From: Thermoflexaceae bacterium | GTDB taxonomy: Bacteria; Bacillota; Clostridia; Lachnospirales; Lachnospiraceae | Direction of reading: 5' to 3' | NCBI GenBank assembly: GCA_029226085.1 | Contig: JAQXXN010000204.1 | Coordinates: 1 to 33,728 of the forward strand | Length of the DNA stretch: 33,728 nucleotides | Shown: positions 1 to 8,702 of the stretch, piece after piece | Layout: every line of letters begins with the position of its first letter | Position numbering within the stretch: position 1 is the stretch's first letter | Made by a program: the position numbers and the translations under genes | The notes under the pieces: model-generated | What the model was told of the DNA's origin: nothing | The model's database searches: none | What the model saw: only the letters and a program-made list of their open reading frames with translations

Positions 1-915
1 CCAGGAAGCATCAAAAGGATGCTCGGTTATCGGCATCAGCTCCACATGGGTGTAATGCATTTCCTTCACGTAGTCAATGACCATTGGGGCAAGTTCACGG
101 TAATTGTAAAATTCCCGTCCGTCCGTTGGTTTCTTAAAGGAGCCAAGATGGAGCTCAAGGACAGAAACAGGTGATTTTAAGGCAGAAGTCTTATCACGCA
201 GGTCAAGCCAGTTTTTATCCTCCCATTTAAAATTGGAAATATCATAAACCACGGAAGCATTACCCGGACGCAGTTCGGATTCAAATGCGTACGGGTCTGA
301 TTTTAAAATGACAAGACCGCCTTTGCACTTGATTTCATATTTGTAAAGTTCCCCGGTCCAGACACCCGGAATGAAAAGATCAAAGACACCGCTTTCGTAG
401 TCCTTTCTCATCTGATGGGTGCGTCCGTCCCAGTTATTAAAGTCGCCGACAACACTGACTCTTACTGCATTTGGAGCCCATACGGAAAAATGCGTGCCAA
501 GAACACCGTCTACTTCCGTGACATGTGCACCGAGGAGGTCATAGATACGGTAATTAATACCCAGTTCGAATTCCTTTAAGGCTTCACGGCTTACCGGATA
601 GTCATAGGCATACGGGTCACGGATTTCCTTGCTCTGTCCGTCAGGAAATGTGATGAATAAGGTGTATTTTACTTTTTTACGACCCGGTATCAGAACGGCA
701 AAATATCCGGCTTCGTCTACTTCTTCCATAGGATAGTTTTTCTTCTGGCCGTCTACTTTTACCACAATGCAGGATGCACCGGGTATGAATGCCTGGATTA
801 ACAGGCCTGCCGGGGTAACGTGCGGTCCCAGGTAGTCGTGCGGGTTATCACATTCGGAGTAAATAATGCCTTCGATTTCCGGCCAGTTCATTAATTTGTA
901 TAATTTCTTGTCCAT
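1..915 (-). CDS. glgB: 1,4-alpha-glucan branching enzyme, N-terminal part (cut by window edge)
   Basis: This frame is open to the window edge on the minus strand, so it is missing from the ORF track; 305 codons are present. The start ATG (915-913) follows a GGAGG-type site in the reverse complement. The translation begins MDKKLYKLMNWPEIEG and has the N-terminal beta-sandwich (CBM48) motifs of GH13 branching enzymes: YLGPHVTPAG near residue 30, LGTHFSVWAPNA near 140 and VVGDFNNWDGR just after. It runs into the start of the catalytic barrel with VLELHLGSF, THVELMPITEHPFD. Branching enzymes form alpha-1,6 branches in glycogen in the cytoplasm. The catalytic Asp/Glu lie beyond the edge. The gene is transcribed away from the esterase at 1407, with the palindromic element between them. 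The family call is firm; the rest of a glg operon would be expected to the left but is not visible. Confidence 0.95.
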   Translation of the reverse strand, partial: MDKKLYKLMNWPEIEGIIYSECDNPHDYLGPHVTPAGLLIQAFIPGASCIVVKVDGQKKNYPMEEVDEAGYFAVLIPGRKKVKYTLFITFPDGQSKEIRDPYAYDYPVSREALKEFELGINYRIYDLLGAHVTEVDGVLGTHFSVWAPNAVRVSVVGDFNNWDGRTHQMRKDYESGVFDLFIPGVWTGELYKYEIKCKGGLVILKSDPYAFESELRPGNASVVYDISNFKWEDKNWLDLRDKTSALKSPVSVLELHLGSFKKPTDGREFYNYRELAPMVIDYVKEMHYTHVELMPITEHPFDASW

Positions 916-947
916 AAAATCCCTCCAGTCAGTTCAAAGTGTGTTGT

Positions 948-1270
948 GAATCTGCGGGTCAAAAGCATCTGCATGGGTGGTACGCTTCCCTTACGGAGCC
1001 GGAGGGATTCTCCATCATCGGATGCGGTATTCGAATATAAGAAATTCTAAATGTTCCATGGGAAGGATATGGTTTCTGACGCAAACGGCTTCCAATCCGA
1101 CATCCTGTCGGGTGGAAGCCTTTCCAGCCAGCCGTGGCTGGAATTGCTGTATATCGGATGCAACATTAAGAATTTCTAATATTCTTCATAATGCATCCGA
1201 TGATGGAGAACTCCTCCGACTCTGTAAGGAAAACGTACCACCCATGCAGATGCTTTTGACCCGCAGATTC
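948..1270. repeat. 323-bp palindromic element: ~108-bp inverted arms with internal hairpins
   Basis: The left arm (948-1055) and right arm (about 1163-1270) are near-perfect reverse complements. The outer 37 bases (GAATCTGCGGGTCAAAAGC and onward) match exactly, and roughly ten to twenty differences lie further in. The centre carries three further hairpins: CCAT...ATGG (1056-1072), GGCTTCCA-AT-CCGACA-TCC-TGTCGG-G-TGGAAGCC (1087-1120) and TTCCAGCCA-GCCG-TGGCTGGAA (1122-1143). The arm mismatches are mostly transitions. Some would be G-U pairs in a plus-strand RNA and others in a minus-strand RNA, so neither strand is clearly favoured. A MITE-like or other non-autonomous palindromic DNA element, or a long structured RNA, are both possible. 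No obvious target-site duplication was found. The 114-aa ORF at 977-1321 lies inside it and looks spurious. Together with the operator-like site at 1339-1375 it fills the 491-bp gap between glgB and the esterase. Confidence 0.85.
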
Positions 1271-1338
1271 TTATATATATTTATATCTATTTTAACATTT
1301 GAGGAAGGAATAATCTACTAGAAAATGAAGTGTGCGTG

Positions 1339-1375
1339 TGGTATACTGATAAATACATGTATAAGTGTATCAGTA
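1339..1375 (+). promoter_or_regulatory. Extended -10 promoter with nested operator-like palindromes
   Basis: TGgTATACT (1339-1347) matches an extended -10 box with no clear -35. Overlapping and following it is an 8-bp perfect inverted repeat, TACTGATA (1344-1351) and TATCAGTA (1368-1375), with a second palindrome ATACATGTAT (1353-1362) nested inside. A symmetric site on the -10 region fits a repressor operator for the downstream esterase gene at 1407. The regulator is not identifiable. Confidence 0.45.
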
Positions 1376-1406
1376 ATATTCAGGATAAGGATGGAGGATT
1401 TCAGTC

Positions 1407-2243
1407 ATGAGGCATGAGACATTTGAGATTGAGATAGATTATGGGAAACTGGGAATTACGCATAATGAGGTGAAGGCAACATATACTACCTATCTTCTGG
1501 ATGTGTATCCGGAGTATCAGAGGATTCGTAAGAGACCGCTGATTGTGATTTGTCCGGGCGGCGGGTATAATCATCATTCCCCAAGAGAGGGAGAAGCCAT
1601 TGCAATCCGCATGAACAGCCTTGGTTTTAATGCGGTGGTGCTTCGTTACAGTCTTTGTCCGAATGAATATCCTTGCGCACTTTATGAACTGGCATCTTTG
1701 GTTGCACTGGCACGAAAGAATGCAGAAGAGTGGAATATTGATGAGAACAAGATTATTGTGGCAGGATTTTCGGCAGGAGGTCATCTTGCGGCAAGTCTGG
1801 GAACCATGTGGAATCAGGGATTTATTGAGGATGCCCTGAAGGTTTCGGCAGAGGAAATCAAGCCGGACGGGCTGCTTCTTTCTTATCCGGTAATTACATC
1901 CGGTGAATTTGCACACAGGGGTTCTTTTGAGAAACTTCTCGGAACACAGTATGACCAAATGGTGGATAAGGTATCTCTTGAGAAACTTGTTAATAAAGAT
2001 ACGCCGGAGGCATTTATCTGGCATACCTTTGAGGATGGTTCTGTTCCGGTGGAGAATTCATTACTTTTTGCGGATGCATTAAGGAAGAATGGTATACATT
2101 TTGAACTGCATATTTTCCCGTATGGGGGACATGGTCTGGGACTTGCAACGGAAGAGACCAATACGAAAGAAGGCAACAAATTACAGCCGGAATGTGCCAT
2201 ATGGCCGGATATGTTTGCAACGTGGCTTAGAAATTTAAATTAG
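1407..2243 (+). CDS. Alpha/beta-hydrolase (acetyl-esterase / BD-FAE-like family)
   Basis: A 278-aa cytoplasmic alpha/beta-hydrolase with no signal peptide. The oxyanion-hole segment CPGGGYNHHS is at residues 49-58 and the nucleophile elbow GFSAGGH is at 120-126 (Ser122). A probable acid lies in the HTFEDGSVP segment, and the catalytic His is in FPYGGHGLGL near residue 242. The arrangement matches the esterase/lipase family (dienelactone-hydrolase-like fold) that includes polysaccharide acetyl and feruloyl esterases in gut Firmicutes. The substrate cannot be read from the sequence; removal of acetyl groups from sugars is an inference from family. A GGATGGAGG site precedes the ATG at good spacing. 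The operator-like palindrome just upstream suggests local regulation. It lies 40 bp before hisS and may be co-transcribed with it. Confidence 0.85.
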   Translation: MRHETFEIEIDYGKLGITHNEVKATYTTYLLDVYPEYQRIRKRPLIVICPGGGYNHHSPREGEAIAIRMNSLGFNAVVLRYSLCPNEYPCALYELASLVALARKNAEEWNIDENKIIVAGFSAGGHLAASLGTMWNQGFIEDALKVSAEEIKPDGLLLSYPVITSGEFAHRGSFEKLLGTQYDQMVDKVSLEKLVNKDTPEAFIWHTFEDGSVPVENSLLFADALRKNGIHFELHIFPYGGHGLGLATEETNTKEGNKLQPECAIWPDMFATWLRNLN

Positions 2244-2283
2244 AAAGTAGATTGGATAATAAATTTTGACGAGGAGAATAACA

Positions 2284-3525
2284 ATGAAAACAAATACTGT
2301 AAAAGGAACCAACGACTATCTGCCATCCCAGGTGGCATTAAGGGATTATCTTCAGTCTGTGATTTTAAAGACCTATCAGAATCATGGTTTTGAAAGAATC
2401 ATGACACCGATTCTGGAGGACATTGAGAACCTTGATAAGAGTGAGGGCGGCGAAAATCTTAATCTAATCTTTAAGGTGTTAAAGAGAGGCGATAAGTTAA
2501 GTGAAGCCATTGAGAATCAGCAGTTTAAGGAAAATGAGCTGGCTGACATGGGACTGCGCTATGATCTTACCCTTCCGCTTAGTCGTTACTATGCGAATAA
2601 TCGTGCCAGACTTGGTTATCCTGTAAAGTGCATTCAGATTGACCGGGTTTACCGTGCGGAAAGACCGCAGAAGGGAAGATTAAGAGAATTTATCCAGTGT
2701 GATATTGACATTATCGGTTCTTCCTCCAATAGCTGTGAAATTGAGCTGATTGATACCACGGCAAAGGCACTTCTTGCAATCGGAATTAAGAATTTTGTGG
2801 TAAAGATTAATGACAGGAGATTATTAAAAAATGTACTTCTGACGGCAGGATTTTTACCGGAGCAGTTAGACAGTGTGTGCATTACCATTGATAAGTTTGA
2901 TAAGGTGGGGACAGACGGTGTCCGTGAAGAGCTGACGGAGAAAGGATTTGCAACGGAAAGCATTGAGAAAATGATTAACATTTTTGGCAACCTTCCGTTA
3001 TCCCTTGAAGATGTGAAAAAATACTGTACGGATGAGGAAGCCTTAAACAGCGTGGAAACCATAATGAATGCAGTGAATGAAATAAATGACGGAAATTATT
3101 CCATTCAGTTTGATATTTCACTTGTAAGAGGACAGGGATATTATACGGGAACTATTTTTGAAATCCAGAGTCTTGATTTTAAGGGTTCCATTGCAGGCGG
3201 CGGAAGATATGATAACCTGATTGGAAAGTTTATCGGCGAGGATATTCCTGCGGTGGGATTTTCCATTGGATTTGAGCGTATCTTTGCAATTCTTTCCGAA
3301 ACCGGATATGAGATTCCGGGAAAGAAGAAAATTGCTATGCTTTTTGATGAGGCAGATGTGGTTCCTGCATTAAAGAAAGCAGATGAACTTCGTGCGGATT
3401 ATGACGTGGTAATGTATGTGAAGCCAAAGAAGCTTGGAAAGTTTTTAAATAAGTTGGAAGAACAGGGGCTTGCCGGATTCTACAATTTCGGACAGGCGGA
3501 TGAAGTGAAGATTTTTGGAGAGTAG
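2284..3525 (+). CDS. hisS: Histidyl-tRNA synthetase family protein (probable histidine--tRNA ligase)
   Basis: A class II aminoacyl-tRNA synthetase-like protein of 413 aa. The track start at 2266 is rejected because GAGGAG sits just before the ATG at 2284. Motifs in order: KGTNDYLP near the N-terminus; LRYDLTLPLSRYYA, the histidine-binding/motif 2 region in its eukaryote-like form; YRAERPQKGRLREFIQCDID (motif 2); LVRGQGYYTGTIFE, the HisRS signature normally RGLDYY; and GGGRYDNLIG with GFSIGFERI (motif 3). A short C-terminal domain (about 340-413) resembles the anticodon-binding fold. HisRS charges tRNA-His. The paralogue HisZ, regulatory subunit of HisG, is the main alternative, but the conserved arginines and the absence of hisG nearby favour HisS. 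The LD to QG change in the signature motif is unusual. No T-box leader is visible. Confidence 0.75.
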   Translation: MKTNTVKGTNDYLPSQVALRDYLQSVILKTYQNHGFERIMTPILEDIENLDKSEGGENLNLIFKVLKRGDKLSEAIENQQFKENELADMGLRYDLTLPLSRYYANNRARLGYPVKCIQIDRVYRAERPQKGRLREFIQCDIDIIGSSSNSCEIELIDTTAKALLAIGIKNFVVKINDRRLLKNVLLTAGFLPEQLDSVCITIDKFDKVGTDGVREELTEKGFATESIEKMINIFGNLPLSLEDVKKYCTDEEALNSVETIMNAVNEINDGNYSIQFDISLVRGQGYYTGTIFEIQSLDFKGSIAGGGRYDNLIGKFIGEDIPAVGFSIGFERIFAILSETGYEIPGKKKIAMLFDEADVVPALKKADELRADYDVVMYVKPKKLGKFLNKLEEQGLAGFYNFGQADEVKIFGE

Positions 3526-3560
3526 GGTGTGCTTTCATACCGGGACAACGGGAGTTTGTA

Positions 3561-5624
3561 ATGGATAATTATTTGGAAATGATTCTTGAAAAACTGAATA
3601 ACCGCATTAAGGAACTGGACATTTCCATTGATGAGGGGGAAAAGGACATTGAGGAAATGCACGAGTACTACTGGTCCAATTATACGGAAATGGATGAGTA
3701 CGGCTATGAGAATTTCGATAACCAGCAGGCACTTCTTACACGGATTAATGCCAATTCCCAGGCATTGGATTTAAAGCGCCGCTTTAAGAAAATGCTGGAT
3801 TCGCCGTATTTTGGAAGGATTGATTTTGTCTATGACGGGGAAAGTGCGCCGGAAAGTTATTATATTGGCATAGGAAATTTCTCAGAGGGTGCCGGAAAGG
3901 CTCCGTTAATCGTGGACTGGAGAGCTCCGGTTGCAAGTCTTTTTTATGATTTTGATAAGGGAGAGGCCTCCTTTGCAACTCCGGAAGGTGTTTTGGAGGG
4001 GGAAATCACATCCAAGTGGCAGTATAAGATTAAGCAGGGGAAAATGGTCTATGCCTTTGAAAGTGATGTTAAGATTGATGATGAAATCTTAAAGAGCGAG
4101 CTTGGAAATAACGGTGACGTGAAGCTTAAGAACATTGTAAGTACCATTCAGAAGGAGCAGAATCAGATTATCCGTAATGTTCAGGATAAAATCATGGTGG
4201 TACAGGGTGTGGCAGGAAGCGGAAAGACTTCCATAGCGCTCCACAGGATTGCATATCTTCTGTATCACGACCGCAAGAACTTAAAGGCAGCCAATGTGCT
4301 GATTTTGTCACCAAACGGTGTGTTTACGGATTATATTTCCCATATTCTTCCGGAACTTGGGGAGGAAAATATCCGGGAAATGAGTTTTGATATTTTTGCC
4401 TACCGGGAATTAAAAGGAATTGCTGCAGACTGTGAGGAACGGTATGATCAGATTGAAAGGCTGCTTGCAGCAGAAAGTGATGAGCTTTATAAGGATTCGG
4501 ATATTGCAAAGAGGTATCATTATAAGCAGTCGAAAGAATTTGTCAATGAACTGAATGGATATGTGCTGGAACTGGAAAGCGAGCTTTTGAATTTTAAGAA
4601 TATTAAGTATAAGTTTGTTAGTAAATCCGCAAATGACATCATGGAGCTTTTTTATTACAAATTTCCGGATATTCCGCTGCTTTCACGAATGGAGGCTGTG
4701 GCAGAATATGTGATTGATGAAGCGGAAACGTTAAACGGAAGAAGTCTGGATGACATTGAGATGGCAATTATCATGGAATCCTTTAACCAGATGTATGTCA
4801 CAAAGGATATTTATAAGCTGTACAGTGAATTCTTAGAGCGAATGGACATGGCGGGACTTGCGGATGTACCACTTGAGGACAGGAAGCTTCGGTATGAAGA
4901 TGTATTTCCGGTGCTGTATCTTAAATATCAGCTTTTATCCCGTAAGGATAAGAGGGAGATTAAGCATCTGGTCATTGATGAAATGCAGGATTACAGCTAT
5001 ATCCAGTATCTGATTATTAAGAAATTATTTGACTGTAAGATGACAATTCTTGGGGACAAGGCTCAGACCATGGAGGAGAGAAAAAGTGATGTGATGAAGT
5101 TTCTTCCAAAGATTTTCGGAAGAGGGATTAAAATGCTATCCATCAACAAAAGCTACCGCCAGACGGTGGAAATTGCCACATATGCCAGGAATCTTACTGA
5201 TGATGAGGAGATAGAGCTTTTGGAACGGCATGGAAAGGAACCGGTCGTTCATAAGAATATTTCTTATGAGGAAAGTCTTAAGGAAGCTGCGGGAGTGCTT
5301 TGTGAAAATCTGGAAAGATTTGACACATTTGCGGTAATTACCATGTCGGAAAAGGATGCGGAGATGACTTATAAGAAGCTTAAGAAAATTCTTGAAGACA
5401 GTGGCGTGGATACCATGAAAAAATTGTCTTACATTAATCGTGACAGCAAGGAATTTAAGAGGGGAATTGTGGTAACAACCTTCTATCTTGCAAAGGGGCT
5501 GGAATTTGACCAGGTTCACTGCATTTACGAAGGGAAACTTGCAACACCTTTGCACAGACAGGCAAAGTATATCATGGCGACAAGGGCATTGCATGAATTA
5601 TATGTTTATGAGTATGAAAAATAG
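3561..5624 (+). CDS. helD: HelD/HelR-like RNA polymerase-recycling UvrD-family ATPase
   Basis: A 687-aa superfamily 1 helicase-like protein. Its N-terminal 150 residues are acidic and coiled (NRIKELDISIDEGEKDIEEM), like the secondary-channel arm of HelD. Walker A is GVAGSGKTS near residue 215, followed by ALHRIAYLLYHD, typical of HelD. Walker B is LVIDEMQDY near 475, then LGDKAQTM and INKSYRQTVEIA. The C-terminal helicase motifs are TTFYLAKGLEFDQV and MATRALHEL. HelD binds RNA polymerase and strips it from nucleic acid using ATP; that role is taken from characterised Bacillus homologues. At 687 aa it is somewhat shorter than B. subtilis HelD. Its start follows a GGGAG site 35 bp after hisS, and its 3' end overlaps the next gene, suggesting co-transcription. 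Confidence 0.9.
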   Translation: MDNYLEMILEKLNNRIKELDISIDEGEKDIEEMHEYYWSNYTEMDEYGYENFDNQQALLTRINANSQALDLKRRFKKMLDSPYFGRIDFVYDGESAPESYYIGIGNFSEGAGKAPLIVDWRAPVASLFYDFDKGEASFATPEGVLEGEITSKWQYKIKQGKMVYAFESDVKIDDEILKSELGNNGDVKLKNIVSTIQKEQNQIIRNVQDKIMVVQGVAGSGKTSIALHRIAYLLYHDRKNLKAANVLILSPNGVFTDYISHILPELGEENIREMSFDIFAYRELKGIAADCEERYDQIERLLAAESDELYKDSDIAKRYHYKQSKEFVNELNGYVLELESELLNFKNIKYKFVSKSANDIMELFYYKFPDIPLLSRMEAVAEYVIDEAETLNGRSLDDIEMAIIMESFNQMYVTKDIYKLYSEFLERMDMAGLADVPLEDRKLRYEDVFPVLYLKYQLLSRKDKREIKHLVIDEMQDYSYIQYLIIKKLFDCKMTILGDKAQTMEERKSDVMKFLPKIFGRGIKMLSINKSYRQTVEIATYARNLTDDEEIELLERHGKEPVVHKNISYEESLKEAAGVLCENLERFDTFAVITMSEKDAEMTYKKLKKILEDSGVDTMKKLSYINRDSKEFKRGIVVTTFYLAKGLEFDQVHCIYEGKLATPLHRQAKYIMATRALHELYVYEYEK

Positions 5625-7935
5625 AATTAAAGTCTTAATGGTATTAATGTTGATTTTTGTGTCGGCAAATGTGCAGATGACTTATGCCGAAGACAATATC
5701 GATGCTTATTTTGAAGATGAATATGAGGGTACCAGCAATTATTACCGGACGGAAACAAGAACCAAGAAGGGATTGCAGGAAGCGTATTCCTATTCGGGAG
5801 CGTATGCGGATCTTGGAATCAGCCACACACTGATTAATGTCTGCTTAAACCAGCTCCTGAATGGAAATGTAAAACACGTCTATAACGGAAAGACCTATTA
5901 TTTCAATTATATTCCGGATTTGAGCACGGACGCGGTCATGGAGTTTAATCAAAATGATGTATGTGTGACGGTTGTTCTGCTTATGCAGATGGATTATCGT
6001 TCTTTATCCAATAATCTTATTTATCCAGGCGGAGTCGGCAATATTCATGAATTGTATTATGGCTGGAATGTTTATGATGAACAGGCAGTGGAGACGTTGT
6101 CTGCATTGATGGATTTTCTGGCATCCACTTATGGCAGGGAAGACTGTCATATTGATAACTGGATTGTGGGGAATGAAGTGAACATGCCGAATGCATGGAA
6201 TTATACGGGAACTACGTCTCTTTCTGTGAATGTGGATATTGCGGCAAGGTCATTTGTTATTGTAAATGATGCCATCAAACGATATAACAGCGGGGCAAGA
6301 GCGTATTTGTCCCTGGATCACAGCTGGACGCATAATGATGAGGGAAGAGGAATTGCAGGAAAGACGTTTTTAGATGCATTTGCGGTAAGAATCGAAGAAC
6401 TTTCACCGGGAATTGACTGGAATCTGGCGTATCATCCATATGCATCCATCATGACGGACTCGAATATCTGGAATTCCAGAAATGCATACCGCTATACGCC
6501 GGAGAGTGAAAATGCGGATTTTATCAGCGCAAGAAATCTGAATGTTCTGACGGATTATGTAAAATATAATTTTGGGGAGAATGTGCGGATTATTTTATCG
6601 GAGCAGGGATTTACGGTATATAACGGGCAGGAGGCAAAACAGGCGGCGGCACTTGCGTATACATATTATGCGGCAGAGTTTAATGACATGATTGATGCCA
6701 CGATGTTTCGTGCCCTTAAGGATGCTTCGGCTGAAATAAAGGATCATTTTTATTTCGGACTGTTAAACAGTGACGGAAGCAAACGACTTTCCTATGATGT
6801 GTTTAAATACATGGATACGGAAGAATGGGAAACCTATACAAAGGGATGCCTGGATACCATCGGTATCAGTCTGTGGAATGAACTGGTAACGTATTTTGAC
6901 GGGGAACGGTTTAAATTAAAACCTCTGGAGGAGCTGACCCTTAAAAAGACCGGGACAGTGCTTGCAGTGGGATACCGGGATAAACCGGAGTACACTGTTT
7001 ATCCGGAATTTGCTTCCACAAAGGGGCTAAAGTGGATTAGTGATGATGAAAGTGTGGTATCAATCGATGCCAATTCCGGGGAAATGACTGCAGTGGGAGC
7101 CGGAAGAACGGTTGTCATGGCAGTATGTGACGGCACAGAGTATGCAACCTGCATTGTGGTGGTCAAAGATACGGATGAAAGCAGGGGAAATGTGGAGAAC
7201 TTTATTAATGAGCTTTATGAGACTGTCACCGGGGCTAAGGCTTCGGATGAGGATCTGTTGAGTTACCGGGAACGGCTCATGAACCATTATATGACGGCGG
7301 CACAGGTTGCCTATGAAGTAATTGGCGGAAAAGAGGCAAATACCCCGTCTGAAACGGATGAAGAGTATGTGCGGCTTTTATACCGTGCAATGCTTGGATT
7401 ATCAGACGAGGAGATTGATACGGCGGATGTTGAAAAGTATGTAACCTGTCTTGATGCCGGAATGTCACGTGACAGAGTATTTGCTGACATGATTGCATTG
7501 ACGGAATTTGATTACCGGTGTTATGATTTTGATATTGATACAGGAAGTTTTGGTGACATTTATGCTTTGCGGAACCTGAATCAGACAAGCTACAACCGTA
7601 ATTCGGATGTAACATATTTTGTTGTAAAAACAATGGAACGGATGCTGGGACGCAAACCGGGTGAGGAAGAACTAAAGGGTCTGTGTTCCAGGCTGCTTTC
7701 TTCCAGCGTCAGCAAAGGTGATATCATTGAGACAATTTTTAAGTCAGAAGAATTTACGGCAGAGAATGTTTCGAATGAGGAACTTCTGGACATGCTGTAT
7801 GATGTTACCGGAATTGTGAGGATTAATCCAATTACAAGCCGGATATGGCTTAAGTTAATGGAGAGTAATGCAGTGGAACGGGAAGAGGTTGTAAAAGAAT
7901 TTATACGTTACATGACAGGGGAGGCTGTTTCATGA
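5602..7935 (+). CDS. Secreted GH-A-like (DUF5722-type) protein with BIG2 and DUF4214 repeats
   Basis: The track start at 5488 lies deep inside helD. A start at 5602, 5608 or 5614 gives a classic signal peptide (KNRIK, a hydrophobic run, cleavage near TYA-ED); the exact codon is uncertain because the RBS is weak. The mature protein has a domain of about 420 residues resembling DUF5722, with IVGNEVN (Asn-Glu, about residue 190) and ILSEQGF (Glu, about 334). This spacing and context resemble the acid/base and nucleophile of clan GH-A glycosidases. A bacterial Ig-like domain follows (about 450-520, WISDDESVVSIDANSGEMTA). Three DUF4214-like repeats come next, with LYRAMLGLSDEE and MERMLGRKPGEEE. 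The likely role is an extracellular glycan-active or glycan-binding protein. Catalysis is inferred and the substrate is unknown. It overlaps helD upstream and the next gene by ATGA. Confidence 0.8.
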   Translation: MFMSMKNRIKVLMVLMLIFVSANVQMTYAEDNIDAYFEDEYEGTSNYYRTETRTKKGLQEAYSYSGAYADLGISHTLINVCLNQLLNGNVKHVYNGKTYYFNYIPDLSTDAVMEFNQNDVCVTVVLLMQMDYRSLSNNLIYPGGVGNIHELYYGWNVYDEQAVETLSALMDFLASTYGREDCHIDNWIVGNEVNMPNAWNYTGTTSLSVNVDIAARSFVIVNDAIKRYNSGARAYLSLDHSWTHNDEGRGIAGKTFLDAFAVRIEELSPGIDWNLAYHPYASIMTDSNIWNSRNAYRYTPESENADFISARNLNVLTDYVKYNFGENVRIILSEQGFTVYNGQEAKQAAALAYTYYAAEFNDMIDATMFRALKDASAEIKDHFYFGLLNSDGSKRLSYDVFKYMDTEEWETYTKGCLDTIGISLWNELVTYFDGERFKLKPLEELTLKKTGTVLAVGYRDKPEYTVYPEFASTKGLKWISDDESVVSIDANSGEMTAVGAGRTVVMAVCDGTEYATCIVVVKDTDESRGNVENFINELYETVTGAKASDEDLLSYRERLMNHYMTAAQVAYEVIGGKEANTPSETDEEYVRLLYRAMLGLSDEEIDTADVEKYVTCLDAGMSRDRVFADMIALTEFDYRCYDFDIDTGSFGDIYALRNLNQTSYNRNSDVTYFVVKTMERMLGRKPGEEELKGLCSRLLSSSVSKGDIIETIFKSEEFTAENVSNEELLDMLYDVTGIVRINPITSRIWLKLMESNAVEREEVVKEFIRYMTGEAVS

Positions 7936-8702
7936 GAAGGTATGACTATGACATGAAAAAAACATATCGATATATTGTCATGCTGATTGCTGTTTTTTTG
8001 TTGTTTCTATGCGGCGTTTTTTTGTTCCTTTACAGGATGGAGATAAAAAAGTATCAATGGGTACAGTTACAACGGGAGAATCTGGAATATATCTTTGATG
8101 ATTCTGCGCCATGCAGACTGCTGAAACTTTCTGACGCTGAGGAATTGTATCAGGAGGTTTATGAAACAGCGTATGATTTTGATGGTGACAAAATAGCGGA
8201 ACCGGTACAGATTATTTTTGAAAGACAACCGGAACAGAAATTAGTGACAATTACGGCAGAGGGAATAGAACCGGTACAGGTGGTGTTGGATTGTCCGGAC
8301 GGATATCAGATGTCCTGTGTGATAACGGGAATTGACGGGAAAACGGGGCAACAGCTTGGAATCGTGGAATCGGTCTTTTCACCGGAAGAAGGAAAAGGAT
8401 ATCTGAACTGCCATTTATTTTCCTTTAAGGATAATTCATTTGTAAAAAGTGCTGATTATACTTATTCCGGTGTGATTGGCGGCCCGGGTCATATGGTGGA
8501 AGGCTGTGTGGAAAATTCCATGCCGGAGAATGCATATGTTTATGATGTGCAAACCAGCCAGAATGAGTATATTTATGAGAGGTCGGTTATTCTTGCGGAC
8601 ATGAAGGATGTGGGACTGAGGTTACCGTATGAGACGATGGGGAAGTTTCAGGTGAGGTATAAGAGGAATGTTACGGGATTGTTTTATGTGATTGTGTATT
8701 AA
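7932..8702 (+). CDS. Membrane-anchored extracytoplasmic protein of unknown function
   Basis: A 256-aa protein whose ATG overlaps the stop of the secreted upstream gene (ATGA); the site AGGGGAGG sits 7 bases before it. Residues 11-33 form one hydrophobic segment (MLIAVFLLFLCGVFLFLY) followed by a positive stretch. The N-terminus is therefore cytoplasmic and the remaining 220 residues lie outside. The soluble part looks beta-rich (FDGDKIAEPVQIIFE, TGIDGKTGQQLG), loosely like FG-GAP/VCBS-type repeats of surface proteins. No catalytic motif is recognised and I cannot name a family. Tight translational coupling suggests it works with the DUF5722/DUF4214 protein at the cell surface. It is the last gene before the terminator at 8868. 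Confidence 0.75.
   Translation: MRRYDYDMKKTYRYIVMLIAVFLLFLCGVFLFLYRMEIKKYQWVQLQRENLEYIFDDSAPCRLLKLSDAEELYQEVYETAYDFDGDKIAEPVQIIFERQPEQKLVTITAEGIEPVQVVLDCPDGYQMSCVITGIDGKTGQQLGIVESVFSPEEGKGYLNCHLFSFKDNSFVKSADYTYSGVIGGPGHMVEGCVENSMPENAYVYDVQTSQNEYIYERSVILADMKDVGLRLPYETMGKFQVRYKRNVTGLFYVIVY

Noticed and set aside
977-1321. 114-aa ORF inside the palindromic element
   Set aside because: It is generated by the inverted repeat and its hairpins, has no clear ribosome site and a composition unlike a folded protein.
2014-2243. Minus-strand ORFs antisense to the esterase
   Set aside because: They mirror codon periodicity of the plus-strand gene and lack start signals.
5488-5601. Upstream extension of the secreted protein ORF
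   Set aside because: It overlaps the conserved C-terminal helicase motifs of HelD and would bury the signal peptide; a start at 5602-5614 is far more likely.
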